A DNA stretch of 5,742 nt from CAZWRK01 sp964635875 (lineage in GTDB: Bacteria > Pseudomonadota > Gammaproteobacteria > Burkholderiales > Aquaspirillaceae). The translations under genes were made by a program, and so were the position numbers. The DNA is taken from assembly GCA_964635875.1 (NCBI GenBank), contig CAZWRK010000204.1, forward strand, positions 1 to 5,742, read 5' to 3'. The notes beneath the pieces were generated by a model. The model made no database searches. It saw only the letters and a list, made by a program, of their open reading frames with translations, and had not been told where the DNA came from. Below, piece by piece: positions 1-5,742 of this stretch. The stretch's first letter is position 1. Every line of letters begins with the position of its first letter.

Positions 1-34
1 AAAAAACCACCCGAACATGCGTTCAAGGTGGTTT
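1..34 (-). terminator. Intrinsic terminator downstream of argJ
   Basis: Read on the minus strand, an 8-bp arm AAACCACC (34-27) pairs perfectly with GGTGGTTT (11-4). Inside it a second 4-bp stem GAAC/GTTC closes a GCAT tetraloop, separated from the outer stem by a small internal loop (TT opposite G). The T-tract of the outer arm runs on to the window edge, giving six Ts in all. It lies 22 nt past the argJ stop, where a Rho-independent terminator is expected. In the plus direction the hairpin is followed only by TTTAAAC, so it looks one-way. The T-tract may continue outside the window. Confidence 0.8.
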
Positions 35-56
35 AAACACTCAAAAGCGCTCTAAA

Positions 57-1274
57 TCAGCTACGATAGTCTGCATTAATCTTCACATAGTCGTAAGAAA
101 AATCGCAGGTCCACACGGTTGCAGCCACATCGCCCCGATTGAGACACACGCGAACAGTGATCTCCGGCTGTGCCATCACCCGCTGCCCATCGCTCTCTTG
201 ATACGCCGGATTACGGCCGCCATTCAGCGCCACCAGCACATCATCGAGGTACAACTCAACCTGATTCACATCCAGATCATCCAAACCCGCATACCCAATG
301 GCACACAACAGGCGGCCCAAATTCGGATCAGACGCAAAGAAAGCCGTTTTCACCAAAGGCGAACGCGCAATCGCATACGCAACCGCCTTACACTCCGCGC
401 GATCCCGACCGCCCTCAACCGTGACCGTCATGAACTTGGTCGCGCCTTCACCATCGCGCACAATCGCCTGCGCCAACTCAATCGACAAGCTGCTCAAAGC
501 CGCACGGAACGCCGCATAGTCAGCACTATTTGCATCCACAATCGGCGCGTTTCCGGCTTGTCCGGTGGCGATCAGAATGAACGAATCATTCGTCGAAGTA
601 TCGCCATCGACTGTAATGCTATTAAAAGACTCATCTGCCACATCGCGCAAACACGCCTGCAACAGCGCCGGATCAACCGCCGCATCCGTGGCGACAAAAC
701 CCAACATCGTCGCCATATTCGGATGAATCATCCCTGCACCCTTTGCGATGCCGGTCAACGTCACCGTCTGACCCGCAATCGTGACTTGACGCGAAGACGC
801 CTTCGGCTGAGTGTCCGTCGTCATAATCGCAGCGGCAGCCATCGCCCAATCCGCCTCATAACGCGAAGGCAAGGCCGCAACAATTTTATCCGCAGGCAAC
901 GGCTCCAAAATCACGCCGGTCGAAAATGGCAAAACCTGCTCCGGTGCAATGCCCAAATCGGAAGCCACGGCCTGACAAATCTGACGCGCCCGCGCCAACC
1001 CATCCACACCGGTGCCCGCATTCGCGTTGCCGGTATTCACCACCAGCGCCCGAATTTCTGTCCCAGCGGCAAGATTCTCACGGCACACAGTGACCGGCGC
1101 GGCACAAAAACGATTGCGTGTAAAAACGCCCGCCACCTGCGTCCCTGCATCCAACTCCATCACCAATACATCTTTACGGTTGGGATATTTCACCCCCGCC
1201 TCGGCGACACGCAACCGCACACCCGCAACCGAAAACAACTGCGACGGATCAGGCAAAGCAAGATTCACCGGCAT
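57..1274 (-). CDS. argJ: ArgJ, glutamate N-acetyltransferase / amino-acid acetyltransferase
   Basis: ArgJ transfers the acetyl group of N-acetylornithine to glutamate, recycling acetyl in cytoplasmic arginine synthesis. Some members also make N-acetylglutamate from acetyl-CoA; sequence alone does not settle which type this is. The protein is 405 aa, the usual full length. The self-cleavage site is plain: HPNMATML at 184-191, with Thr189 as nucleophile and new N-terminus of the beta chain after Ala188. The oxyanion-hole segment PFSTG is at 116-120 (Thr119, Gly120). Other family blocks are MTTDTQPK (151-158), TVDGDTSTNDS (221-231), DGEGATKF (274-281), SDPNLGRLL (315-323) and the typical C-terminal end YDYVKINADYRS. 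The ATG has AAGGAG 6 nt upstream, so the start is secure. It follows recQ by 49 bp in the same direction without a terminator between them, so it may be co-transcribed. A terminator follows its stop. No defects are seen. Confidence 0.97.
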   Translation of the reverse strand: MPVNLALPDPSQLFSVAGVRLRVAEAGVKYPNRKDVLVMELDAGTQVAGVFTRNRFCAAPVTVCRENLAAGTEIRALVVNTGNANAGTGVDGLARARQICQAVASDLGIAPEQVLPFSTGVILEPLPADKIVAALPSRYEADWAMAAAAIMTTDTQPKASSRQVTIAGQTVTLTGIAKGAGMIHPNMATMLGFVATDAAVDPALLQACLRDVADESFNSITVDGDTSTNDSFILIATGQAGNAPIVDANSADYAAFRAALSSLSIELAQAIVRDGEGATKFMTVTVEGGRDRAECKAVAYAIARSPLVKTAFFASDPNLGRLLCAIGYAGLDDLDVNQVELYLDDVLVALNGGRNPAYQESDGQRVMAQPEITVRVCLNRGDVAATVWTCDFSYDYVKINADYRS

Positions 1275-1280
1275 GAAAAT

Positions 1281-1286
1281 CTCCTT
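1281..1286 (-). promoter_or_regulatory. Ribosome binding site of argJ
   Basis: The minus strand reads AAGGAG, six nucleotides before the argJ ATG. This near-perfect Shine-Dalgarno fixes the start at 1274. It is much stronger than anything ahead of recQ, so argJ can be translated efficiently on its own even on a shared transcript. Confidence 0.85.
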
Positions 1287-1288
1287 AA

Positions 1289-1324
1289 TATCAAAAAGTC
1301 ACACAGTATCAAAACATCACACAT
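1289..1324. repeat. Imperfect 18-bp tandem repeat, two copies, between recQ and argJ
   Basis: Two adjacent 18-bp units, 1289-1306 and 1307-1324, agree at 15 of 18 positions by direct comparison. Both share TATCAAAA and TCACACA, separated by two differing bases, and they differ again at the last base. The pair fills almost the whole gap between the recQ stop (it touches the first base of the stop triplet) and the argJ ribosome binding site. It looks like a small slippage duplication; no function is evident. Confidence 0.7.
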
Positions 1325-3120
1325 CACGATTCTGCCTGATGCAAAATCGCCAACAGTTCTGCGCCATAACTCGCTAATTTACGCTCCCCGACACCATACA
1401 CCCGCCGCAATTCAGCCTCATTCATGGGTCGCTTTTCGGTGAGTTCACGCAAGGTTTTATCGGGGAAAATGGCATAAGCAGGCACATTATGTTCTTCAGC
1501 CAAGCGCTTGCGCCACACCCGCAACGCCTGCCACACCCGCTCTTCGCGCTCAGTGCGCAACCAACGGTCGGCACTGGATGCCTTCACGCGCTCACTTTCT
1601 TCACGCAAAGGCCGTAACCGCACCGTGGTTTGCCCTTTTAAAACCGCGCGACAAGCTTCGGTCAACAACAAAGACTGACCACGCGCGACATCGACTTGCA
1701 ATAAGCCCTGCGCAATCAATTGCCGAATCAACGACCGCCACCCACGCTGTTTAATCTCTTTTCCCAAGCCAAACGTCGAAAGCTGATGATGACCACGCGC
1801 AATCACCGCTTCAGTCAAACGGCCCAACAAAATATCAATCACATGATTCATCGCCGCGCGTTGCCCGACGCGATACACGCACGATAATAATTTTTGTACT
1901 GGTACTGTGGCATCAAAGGTCTGCGGCGGTTGCAAGCAATTATCACACTTGCCGCATGGCGCAATTGTTTCGCCAAACTGCGCCAGCAAAACCTGCCGCC
2001 GACACGTCGCCGTTTCACAGTAGCGCAACATCGCGTCGAGCTTTTCCAGCTCGACTTGTCGCCGCGACTCGTCTAAATCGCCATCAAAAATCATTTGCTG
2101 CAACTGCACCATATCGCTCAGGCCATAACACAGCCAACTCGCAGCAGGCAGCCCATCGCGCCCCGCGCGTCCAGATTCTTGATAAAAATTTTCAGGGCTA
2201 CGCGGCAAATCCAAATGCGCCACAAAGCGCACATCGGGCTTATCAATCCCCATCCCAAATGCCACCGTTGCCACCATCACCACACCATCATCTTGCAAAA
2301 ACCGCCGCTGATGCCGCGTGCGCACCTCCGACGCCAAACCTGCGTGATAGGGCAACGCATCAATGCCATTTTCGACCAACCATGCTGCGGTTTCATCGAC
2401 ACGCTTGCGCGACAAGCAATAGACAATCCCTGACTGACTCGGATACTCATCTTCGATAAAGCGCAGCAGCTGCTTTTTAGCCAGATGCTTCTCGACCACG
2501 CGATACACCAAATTCGGCCGATCAAAGCTCGCCAAAAATACTGGCGCATCCTGCAAAGATAAATAGTGACGAATTTCATTTTGGGTTTGTGGATCGGCGG
2601 TTGCGGTCAGGGCAATGCGCGGCACCTCGGGAAAGCGCGCCGCCAACACCGCCAAATCTCGATACTCCGGCCGGAAATCGTGCCCCCACTGGCTGACGCA
2701 ATGCGCTTCATCAATCGCAAACAAGGCGACTGGCATCTCGGTCAAAAAATCCAGAAAGCGAGGGGCCAATAAGCGCTCGGGCGCAACGTACAACAACTTA
2801 ATCGACCCCTCGCGCAAGGCCTTTGCAACCTCGCGCGCTTCTTCAGGACTTTGCGCCGAATTCAGTAAGGCGGCTGATACGCCTAATTCGTTGAGCGTCG
2901 CGACTTGATCTTGCATTAACGCAATCAGCGGCGACACCACCACCGTTAACCCCTCACGCAACAACGCGGGAATCTGAAAACATAAGGATTTTCCGCCGCC
3001 GGTTGGCATTAATACCAAAGCACTTTCGCCCGCGGTCACACGCGCAACAATCTCCGCCTGCTGGCCGCGAAAAGTGGAATAACCAAAAACCTGCTGCAAA
3101 ATCTCTAACTGGGTGGTCAT
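1324..3120 (-). CDS. recQ: RecQ, ATP-dependent 3'-5' DNA helicase
   Basis: RecQ unwinds DNA 3' to 5' in recombination and in repair of stalled forks or gaps. With the start at 3120 the protein is 598 aa, close to E. coli RecQ. Domains in order: helicase core with Walker A MPTGGGKS (38-45), DEAH box (137-140), the RecQ-specific aromatic loop QWGHDFRPEY (144-153), TATA motif III (172-175) and motif VI QESGRAGRDG (314-323); zinc site Cys373, Cys389, Cys392, Cys395; winged helix at about 400-505; and a single HRDC domain at about 525-595 (VPAYAIFPDKTL). An in-frame ATG at 3159 would add 13 residues (MRVFRGFLFFRVR). I prefer 3120 because MTTQLEILQQVFGY fits the family N-terminus, and because the upstream ATG overlaps a candidate -10 box. 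Neither start has a good Shine-Dalgarno. argJ follows 49 bp downstream. The gene is intact. Confidence 0.97.
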   Translation of the reverse strand: MTTQLEILQQVFGYSTFRGQQAEIVARVTAGESALVLMPTGGGKSLCFQIPALLREGLTVVVSPLIALMQDQVATLNELGVSAALLNSAQSPEEAREVAKALREGSIKLLYVAPERLLAPRFLDFLTEMPVALFAIDEAHCVSQWGHDFRPEYRDLAVLAARFPEVPRIALTATADPQTQNEIRHYLSLQDAPVFLASFDRPNLVYRVVEKHLAKKQLLRFIEDEYPSQSGIVYCLSRKRVDETAAWLVENGIDALPYHAGLASEVRTRHQRRFLQDDGVVMVATVAFGMGIDKPDVRFVAHLDLPRSPENFYQESGRAGRDGLPAASWLCYGLSDMVQLQQMIFDGDLDESRRQVELEKLDAMLRYCETATCRRQVLLAQFGETIAPCGKCDNCLQPPQTFDATVPVQKLLSCVYRVGQRAAMNHVIDILLGRLTEAVIARGHHQLSTFGLGKEIKQRGWRSLIRQLIAQGLLQVDVARGQSLLLTEACRAVLKGQTTVRLRPLREESERVKASSADRWLRTEREERVWQALRVWRKRLAEEHNVPAYAIFPDKTLRELTEKRPMNEAELRRVYGVGERKLASYGAELLAILHQAES

Positions 3121-3157
3121 GCGAACTCGAAAGAATAAGAAACCGCGAAAAACACGC

Positions 3158-3163
3158 ATTGTA
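3158..3163 (-). promoter_or_regulatory. Candidate -10 box for recQ
   Basis: The minus strand reads TACAAT, five of six matches to TATAAT. Initiation about 7 nt further on would leave a leader of roughly 30 nt before the ATG at 3120. No decent -35 box lies at 16-18 bp (GCAGGC at 17), and there is no extended TGn motif, so this is weak evidence. The rest of the minus-strand upstream region shows nothing better. Confidence 0.25.
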
Positions 3164-3197
3164 CGGGATTGGAGGACATAGCCTGCTTATGCGACAC

Positions 3198-3227
3198 TTG
3201 GCACTTTCCAATTTGCATCGTAAGAAT
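3198..3227 (+). promoter_or_regulatory. Candidate promoter for the lipoprotein-parA unit
   Basis: TTGGCA (3198-3203, five of six to the -35 consensus) is followed after 17-18 bp by TAAGAAT (3221-3227, up to four of six to the -10 consensus). This would give a leader of about 75 nt. A second -35-like box, TTGACC at 3249-3254, has no credible -10 at the right spacing. The -35 overlaps a short inverted repeat, TTGG-N6-CCAA (3198-3211), which could be an operator half-site pair but is short enough to be chance. Confidence 0.28.
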
Positions 3228-3292
3228 CAAAGCGCACACTCATCGTGTTTGACCTTACATCGCTCAACAATCTGCCATGAATCTATTTATTC

Positions 3293-3297
3293 GGGGA
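3293..3297 (+). promoter_or_regulatory. Likely ribosome binding site of the lipoprotein gene
   Basis: GGGGA lies 12 nt before the ATG at 3310. The spacing is longer than ideal, but it is the only purine-rich box nearby. The other in-frame ATG at 3277 has none upstream, so this box helps choose the later start. Confidence 0.4.
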
Positions 3298-3309
3298 TAC
3301 CACCCGACC

Positions 3310-3762
3310 ATGAAATCCCATCTCACCACCACTTTATTACTCGCACTGACCGTTCTGACCGGCTGCGCCATTGCGCCGGATCAATACGGATCGCTGCAAC
3401 CCGGCGCACAAAATGCCGCATGGAAAAACCTCGGCGTGACCCCCAGCGGCAATATCATGAATGAACTCGACGAATTATCGATTCGTCGCCAAGGCAATCG
3501 CGTCACCTTCCGCGACCGCAAAACGATCTTCAACCTCAAAAAAGAAGACTTTCAAGGCTCGCCCCGTCACAAAACCTCGATCAACACATGGGAAATTGAT
3601 TGCGCTCGCCAAACCTACCGGCTGCAAACCATGAGCCTCTTCGACGAGAATGGCCGCCTCATCACCCGCTACAGTTATAGCGATCGTGACCTCCCTGCGA
3701 CACCGATCACCGCCAACACCGCCAGCCATTACCAAATGAAGCAGGTTTGCCCCAATCGCTAA
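3310..3762 (+). CDS. Outer-membrane lipoprotein, surface-adhesin E-like
   Basis: This is a predicted 150-aa lipoprotein. The start at 3310 gives a compact type II signal peptide: MKSH, a hydrophobic stretch of Leu, Thr and Ala, then lipobox LTGC with lipidated Cys19. Ala follows the Cys rather than Asp, so Lol sorting to the outer membrane is expected. An in-frame ATG at 3277 would add MNLFIRGYHPT ahead of the signal and lacks a ribosome site. The mature part resembles the adhesin-E-like domain found in many proteobacterial lipoproteins: W38-x-x-LG, a DELSI segment (54-58), a beta-rich middle, WEIDC (94-98), then R-x-Y/YRL, a 'FDENGRLI' turn and a final Cys147. Cys98 and Cys147 could form a disulfide. 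I recognise the fold type by pattern only. Adhesin activity was shown for Haemophilus protein E and should not be assumed here. parA starts 38 bp downstream with no terminator between, so the two are probably co-transcribed. Confidence 0.85.
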   Translation: MKSHLTTTLLLALTVLTGCAIAPDQYGSLQPGAQNAAWKNLGVTPSGNIMNELDELSIRRQGNRVTFRDRKTIFNLKKEDFQGSPRHKTSINTWEIDCARQTYRLQTMSLFDENGRLITRYSYSDRDLPATPITANTASHYQMKQVCPNR

Positions 3763-3789
3763 CCCCCCGCCTCGTGCGGACAATAAATA

Positions 3790-3795
3790 AAGGGA
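3790..3795 (+). promoter_or_regulatory. Ribosome binding site of parA
   Basis: AAGGGA sits 5 nt before the ATG at 3801. It decides the start against an upstream in-frame TTG at 3747, which would overlap the lipoprotein gene and add 18 residues ahead of the ParA N-terminal beta strand. Confidence 0.75.
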
Positions 3796-3800
3796 ATCGT

Positions 3801-4577
3801 ATGACAGCGGTCACTCGAGTGATCTTCAATCAAAAAGGCGGCGTCGGGAAATCGACCATTACCGCCAATTTAGCCGCCGTTGCCGCCAGCCAAGGCAAAC
3901 GCACCTTGGTGATCGACCTCGACCCACAAGGCAATCTATCGCACTATTTGCTAGGTGCCGCTGCCGATGAAGCACGTCTCTCGCTTCTCGATTTTTTTGA
4001 TCAAGTGCTGAACTTCAGCCTTTACCCGAAAAAGCTCCCCGAGTTTATCCACCCAACCCCGTTCGACAATCTGTCCCTGATGTGCTCTCACCCCAATCTA
4101 GGGGAGCTCGCCAGCAAGCTCGAAACCCGCTACAAAATGTATAAATTGCGCGACGCGATCCAAGAGCTTTCCACGCAATTTGACGAAATTTATATCGACA
4201 CCCCACCCGCGCTGAACTTCTTCTCTCGATCGGCACTGATTGCAAGTCAACGCTGCTTGATCCCGTTTGATTGCGATGATTTTTCACGGCGGGCGCTCTA
4301 CACTCTGCTCGAAAACCTTCACGAAATTCGTGCCGACCATAATGACCAACTCCGCATCGAAGGCATTATCGTCAACCAATTCCAACCGCGCGCCAGCCTG
4401 CCGGTCAAACTGGTCAATGAACTCGAAGCCGAAGGCCATCCGGTGATGCAAACACGGCTTTCCAGCTCGGTCAAAATTCGCGAATCTCACCAAGCCGCCA
4501 AACCGATGGTCTATCTCGACCCACGCCACAAACTCGCACAAGAATATTGCGCGCTCTATCAAGAACTCAGCGCCTGA
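3801..4577 (+). CDS. ParA/Soj-type (MinD superfamily) ATPase, orphan
   Basis: ParA ATPases bind ATP, dimerise, coat the nucleoid or membrane and position a cargo: a plasmid, chromosome origin or protein complex. This 258-aa protein has the full core. The deviant Walker A is KGGVGKST (12-19), with signature Lys12 and catalytic Lys17. The A' motif is IDLDPQGN (38-45) and Walker B is IYIDTPP (130-136, Asp133). The C-terminal KIRESHQAAKP (225-235) matches the family segment with basic DNA-contacting residues. It is short, without the N-terminal helix-turn-helix of plasmid P1-type ParA. The ending DPRHKLAQEYCALYQEL and DCDDFSRRALYTLLENL are distinctive of a chromosomal subgroup I recall as widespread in Proteobacteria, with unknown cargo. 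No parB gene or parS-like repeat is visible in the window, so I give no symbol. It lies 38 bp after the lipoprotein gene, probably in one transcript. Its stop is 2 bp from the converging comEC stop. Confidence 0.93.
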   Translation: MTAVTRVIFNQKGGVGKSTITANLAAVAASQGKRTLVIDLDPQGNLSHYLLGAAADEARLSLLDFFDQVLNFSLYPKKLPEFIHPTPFDNLSLMCSHPNLGELASKLETRYKMYKLRDAIQELSTQFDEIYIDTPPALNFFSRSALIASQRCLIPFDCDDFSRRALYTLLENLHEIRADHNDQLRIEGIIVNQFQPRASLPVKLVNELEAEGHPVMQTRLSSSVKIRESHQAAKPMVYLDPRHKLAQEYCALYQELSA

Positions 4578-4580
4578 GTT
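4564..4580. terminator. Inverted repeat spanning the converging parA and comEC stops
   Basis: AACTCAG (4564-4570) and CTGAGTT (4574-4580) form a perfect 7-bp stem with a CGC loop; a G-U pair at 4563/4581 could add one step. The repeat includes the parA TGA and the first base of the comEC stop triplet. It could act as a weak bidirectional terminator. However, the stem is only partly GC and neither side has a real T-tract (TTTAAT on the plus side, none on the minus side). Confidence 0.35.
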
Positions 4581-5742
4581 TAATCCCCCTGCGACTGCGC
4601 CCGAAAAGCGTCCTGACGATGCCAGTAGCGGGGGGATTGAGTGCGCCAGGTCTGCACCTGAATAGCTGAGCCATTCAAAACGAATGAGGCCGCACCATCA
4701 CGATCGGTGCGCAAACGGCGTGCGCCGATGTCTTGATAGCGCTGCCACACCGGTGCAGCCGGATGACGATAGCGATTGCGATAACCGGCACTGACCACCA
4801 CCCAAGACGGCTGCGCCGCCTGCAAGAAATCCCAAGAAGACGCGGTCCGGCTGCCGTGATGCGAAGCGATCAACACATTCACCCGCTGCCCATTTAAATG
4901 GGCGATGAGATCCGCCTCAATGCGCGCACTCACATCGCCCATCAGCCAAATCGTTTGTTCGCCAACCCGCACTTGCAGCACGCAACTGCGGTCATTGTCA
5001 TCGCCCTGCGTCTGCGGCGTCGGATGTAAAAACTGAAACGCCACCCCGTCCCATTGCCATGCCGTCCCCGCTAAACAGGGCTGCACTGCGGCTCTTGCCT
5101 CGGGAAAGGCGGTCGGTGGCGCGCTGGTCCACACGTGCCGAATCGGTATCATCGGCCATAACGCCGCCGCCCCGCCGATGTGGTCGCTATCGTGATGGCT
5201 CAACACCAAGCCCTCTAGAGAAGACACCCCGCGCCCACGCAAAAACGGCAACACCACCCGCTCCCCGACATTGCCCCCCGGCCATGATGGCCCCGTGTCA
5301 TACAGCAAGCGATGCTGCGATGTCTCCAACAACACTGATAAGCCCTGTCCCACGTCCAACACCGTCACCCGCAATGGCCCCACCTCTGTGCGGGAAATCG
5401 GCACCGGAAATAACAGCGGCAGCATCAGCAACCCGCCCAAGCTGCGCCCCGCTAAACCGGCCGGAGCCAAACACAACACCGATCCCAGCGCCGCCAAGCC
5501 CAAAGCAATGCGATCCGGCGCGGCCTGTTGCCACATCGGCCAACTCGCCAGCCACGTCACCGGCTGCAAGCTCCACGCCAAAGCGGCATGCACCAGCGGC
5601 AAAGCACCCTCCCACGGCAAACACACCGCGACCAATAAACTCGGGGTGATCACACTACCAATCACCGGAATCGCCCACGCATTGGCGAGCGGCGAAATCC
5701 ACGAAAACTGCCCAAAGCCGTACAACAAGGGCACGGCCGATA
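4580..5742 (-). CDS. comEC: ComEC/Rec2 DNA uptake channel, C-terminal part (5' end outside window)
   Basis: ComEC is the inner-membrane channel that brings single-stranded DNA into the cytoplasm during natural transformation. About 387 residues are visible. The frame stays open to the edge; the GTG at 5734 is an internal Val, since FGQFSWISPLANAWAIPV is a mid-protein ComEC segment. Numbering from that Val, 8-112 hold the last hydrophobic segments of the competence domain and about 120-360 the metallo-beta-lactamase-like domain. Motifs: VLDVGQG (125-131), YDTGP (145-149), SHHDSDHIGG (179-188; His180, Asp182, Asp184, His185), MGDVS (265-269, Asp267), SHHGS (291-295), and SAGYRNRYRHP (315-325) ending in TDRDGA. 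The metal-binding residues expected for an active nuclease-like domain are present. The N-terminal OB-fold and most membrane helices lie off the window. Other competence genes are not visible, so transformability is not shown. It converges on parA with a 2-bp gap. Confidence 0.95.
   Translation of the reverse strand, partial: SAVPLLYGFGQFSWISPLANAWAIPVIGSVITPSLLVAVCLPWEGALPLVHAALAWSLQPVTWLASWPMWQQAAPDRIALGLAALGSVLCLAPAGLAGRSLGGLLMLPLLFPVPISRTEVGPLRVTVLDVGQGLSVLLETSQHRLLYDTGPSWPGGNVGERVVLPFLRGRGVSSLEGLVLSHHDSDHIGGAAALWPMIPIRHVWTSAPPTAFPEARAAVQPCLAGTAWQWDGVAFQFLHPTPQTQGDDNDRSCVLQVRVGEQTIWLMGDVSARIEADLIAHLNGQRVNVLIASHHGSRTASSWDFLQAAQPSWVVVSAGYRNRYRHPAAPVWQRYQDIGARRLRTDRDGAASFVLNGSAIQVQTWRTQSPRYWHRQDAFRAQSQGD

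Noticed and set aside
1285..1312. A promoter for argJ (TTGATA and TATTAA on the minus strand, 16 bp apart)
   Set aside because: The boxes match fairly well, but the start site would fall inside or after the argJ Shine-Dalgarno, leaving no usable leader. The TTGATA copies come from the tandem repeat.
198..1442. A long plus-strand open frame of 414 codons antisense to argJ and the end of recQ
   Set aside because: Its product is dominated by Arg, His, Ile, Asn and Gln with no domain-like pattern, it has no ribosome site, and it mirrors the codon structure of argJ, which is unmistakable on the other strand.
3121..3309. Search for a small RNA, riboswitch or tRNA in the divergent intergenic region
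   Set aside because: Only short inverted repeats are visible (TTGG-N6-CCAA at 3198-3211; ACAC-N5-GTGT at 3236-3248). There is no cloverleaf, no terminator and no conserved aptamer pattern that I recognise.
3475..3783. Minus-strand open frame of 102 codons across the lipoprotein gene
   Set aside because: It is antisense to a well-supported lipoprotein, has no recognisable domain, and would leave the real gene unexplained.
3801..4577. A plasmid or mobile-element partition locus
   Set aside because: There is no ParB, parS-like repeat, replication gene, integrase or att-like repeat, the flanks are housekeeping genes, and base composition looks like the rest of the window.
5059..5649. Plus-strand open frame of 196 codons and minus-strand frame at 5298-5624 over comEC
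   Set aside because: The first is Pro/Ala/Thr/Ser-rich low-complexity and the second is Gly/Ala/Val-rich; both are by-products of GC-rich comEC codons, whose own frame has clear ComEC motifs.
5732..5734. GTG as a start codon of a short standalone metallo-beta-lactamase protein
   Set aside because: The frame is open through to the window edge, and the residues around it match an internal ComEC membrane segment, so this is an internal Val of a longer gene.

Overview
The window looks like ordinary chromosomal DNA of a proteobacterium. It carries five protein genes, all matching well-known families, and no RNA gene, mobile element or CRISPR array that I can see. ArgJ, RecQ, ComEC and an adhesin-E-like lipoprotein with a Lol-type signal point to a Gram-negative beta- or gammaproteobacterium. 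I lean towards a betaproteobacterium from the style of ArgJ (STGVILEPLP) and ComEC, but this is an impression and not a placement.

Layout. At 1-3120, two genes on the minus strand are read as recQ then argJ, 49 bp apart. RecQ is a DNA repair helicase and ArgJ an arginine-biosynthesis acetyltransferase. A good intrinsic terminator closes this unit at 1-34. At 3121-3309 lies a divergent intergenic region of about 190 bp with only weak promoter candidates in each direction. At 3310-4577, two genes on the plus strand follow: a small outer-membrane lipoprotein (surface-adhesin E-like), then a ParA/Soj-type ATPase with its own strong ribosome binding site and no ParB partner. At 4580-5742, on the minus strand, is the 3' part of comEC, the DNA-uptake channel gene. 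It runs off the right edge of the window. The parA and comEC stops face each other with 2 bp between them, inside a short perfect inverted repeat.

How the genes relate. The five genes do not form one obvious pathway. RecQ (recombination and repair) and ComEC (uptake of single-stranded DNA) both belong to DNA metabolism. ParA is a positioning ATPase of unknown cargo. ArgJ is a housekeeping enzyme and the lipoprotein is an envelope protein. RecQ-ArgJ and lipoprotein-ParA are the likely transcription units. The plus strand is richer in C than G in every gene sampled, whichever way the gene points, so the minus strand is probably the leading strand of replication.

I found no convincing undescribed system. 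The most interesting points are the orphan ParA paired with a lipoprotein, the hairpin shared by the two converging stop codons, and a small tandem duplication between recQ and argJ.
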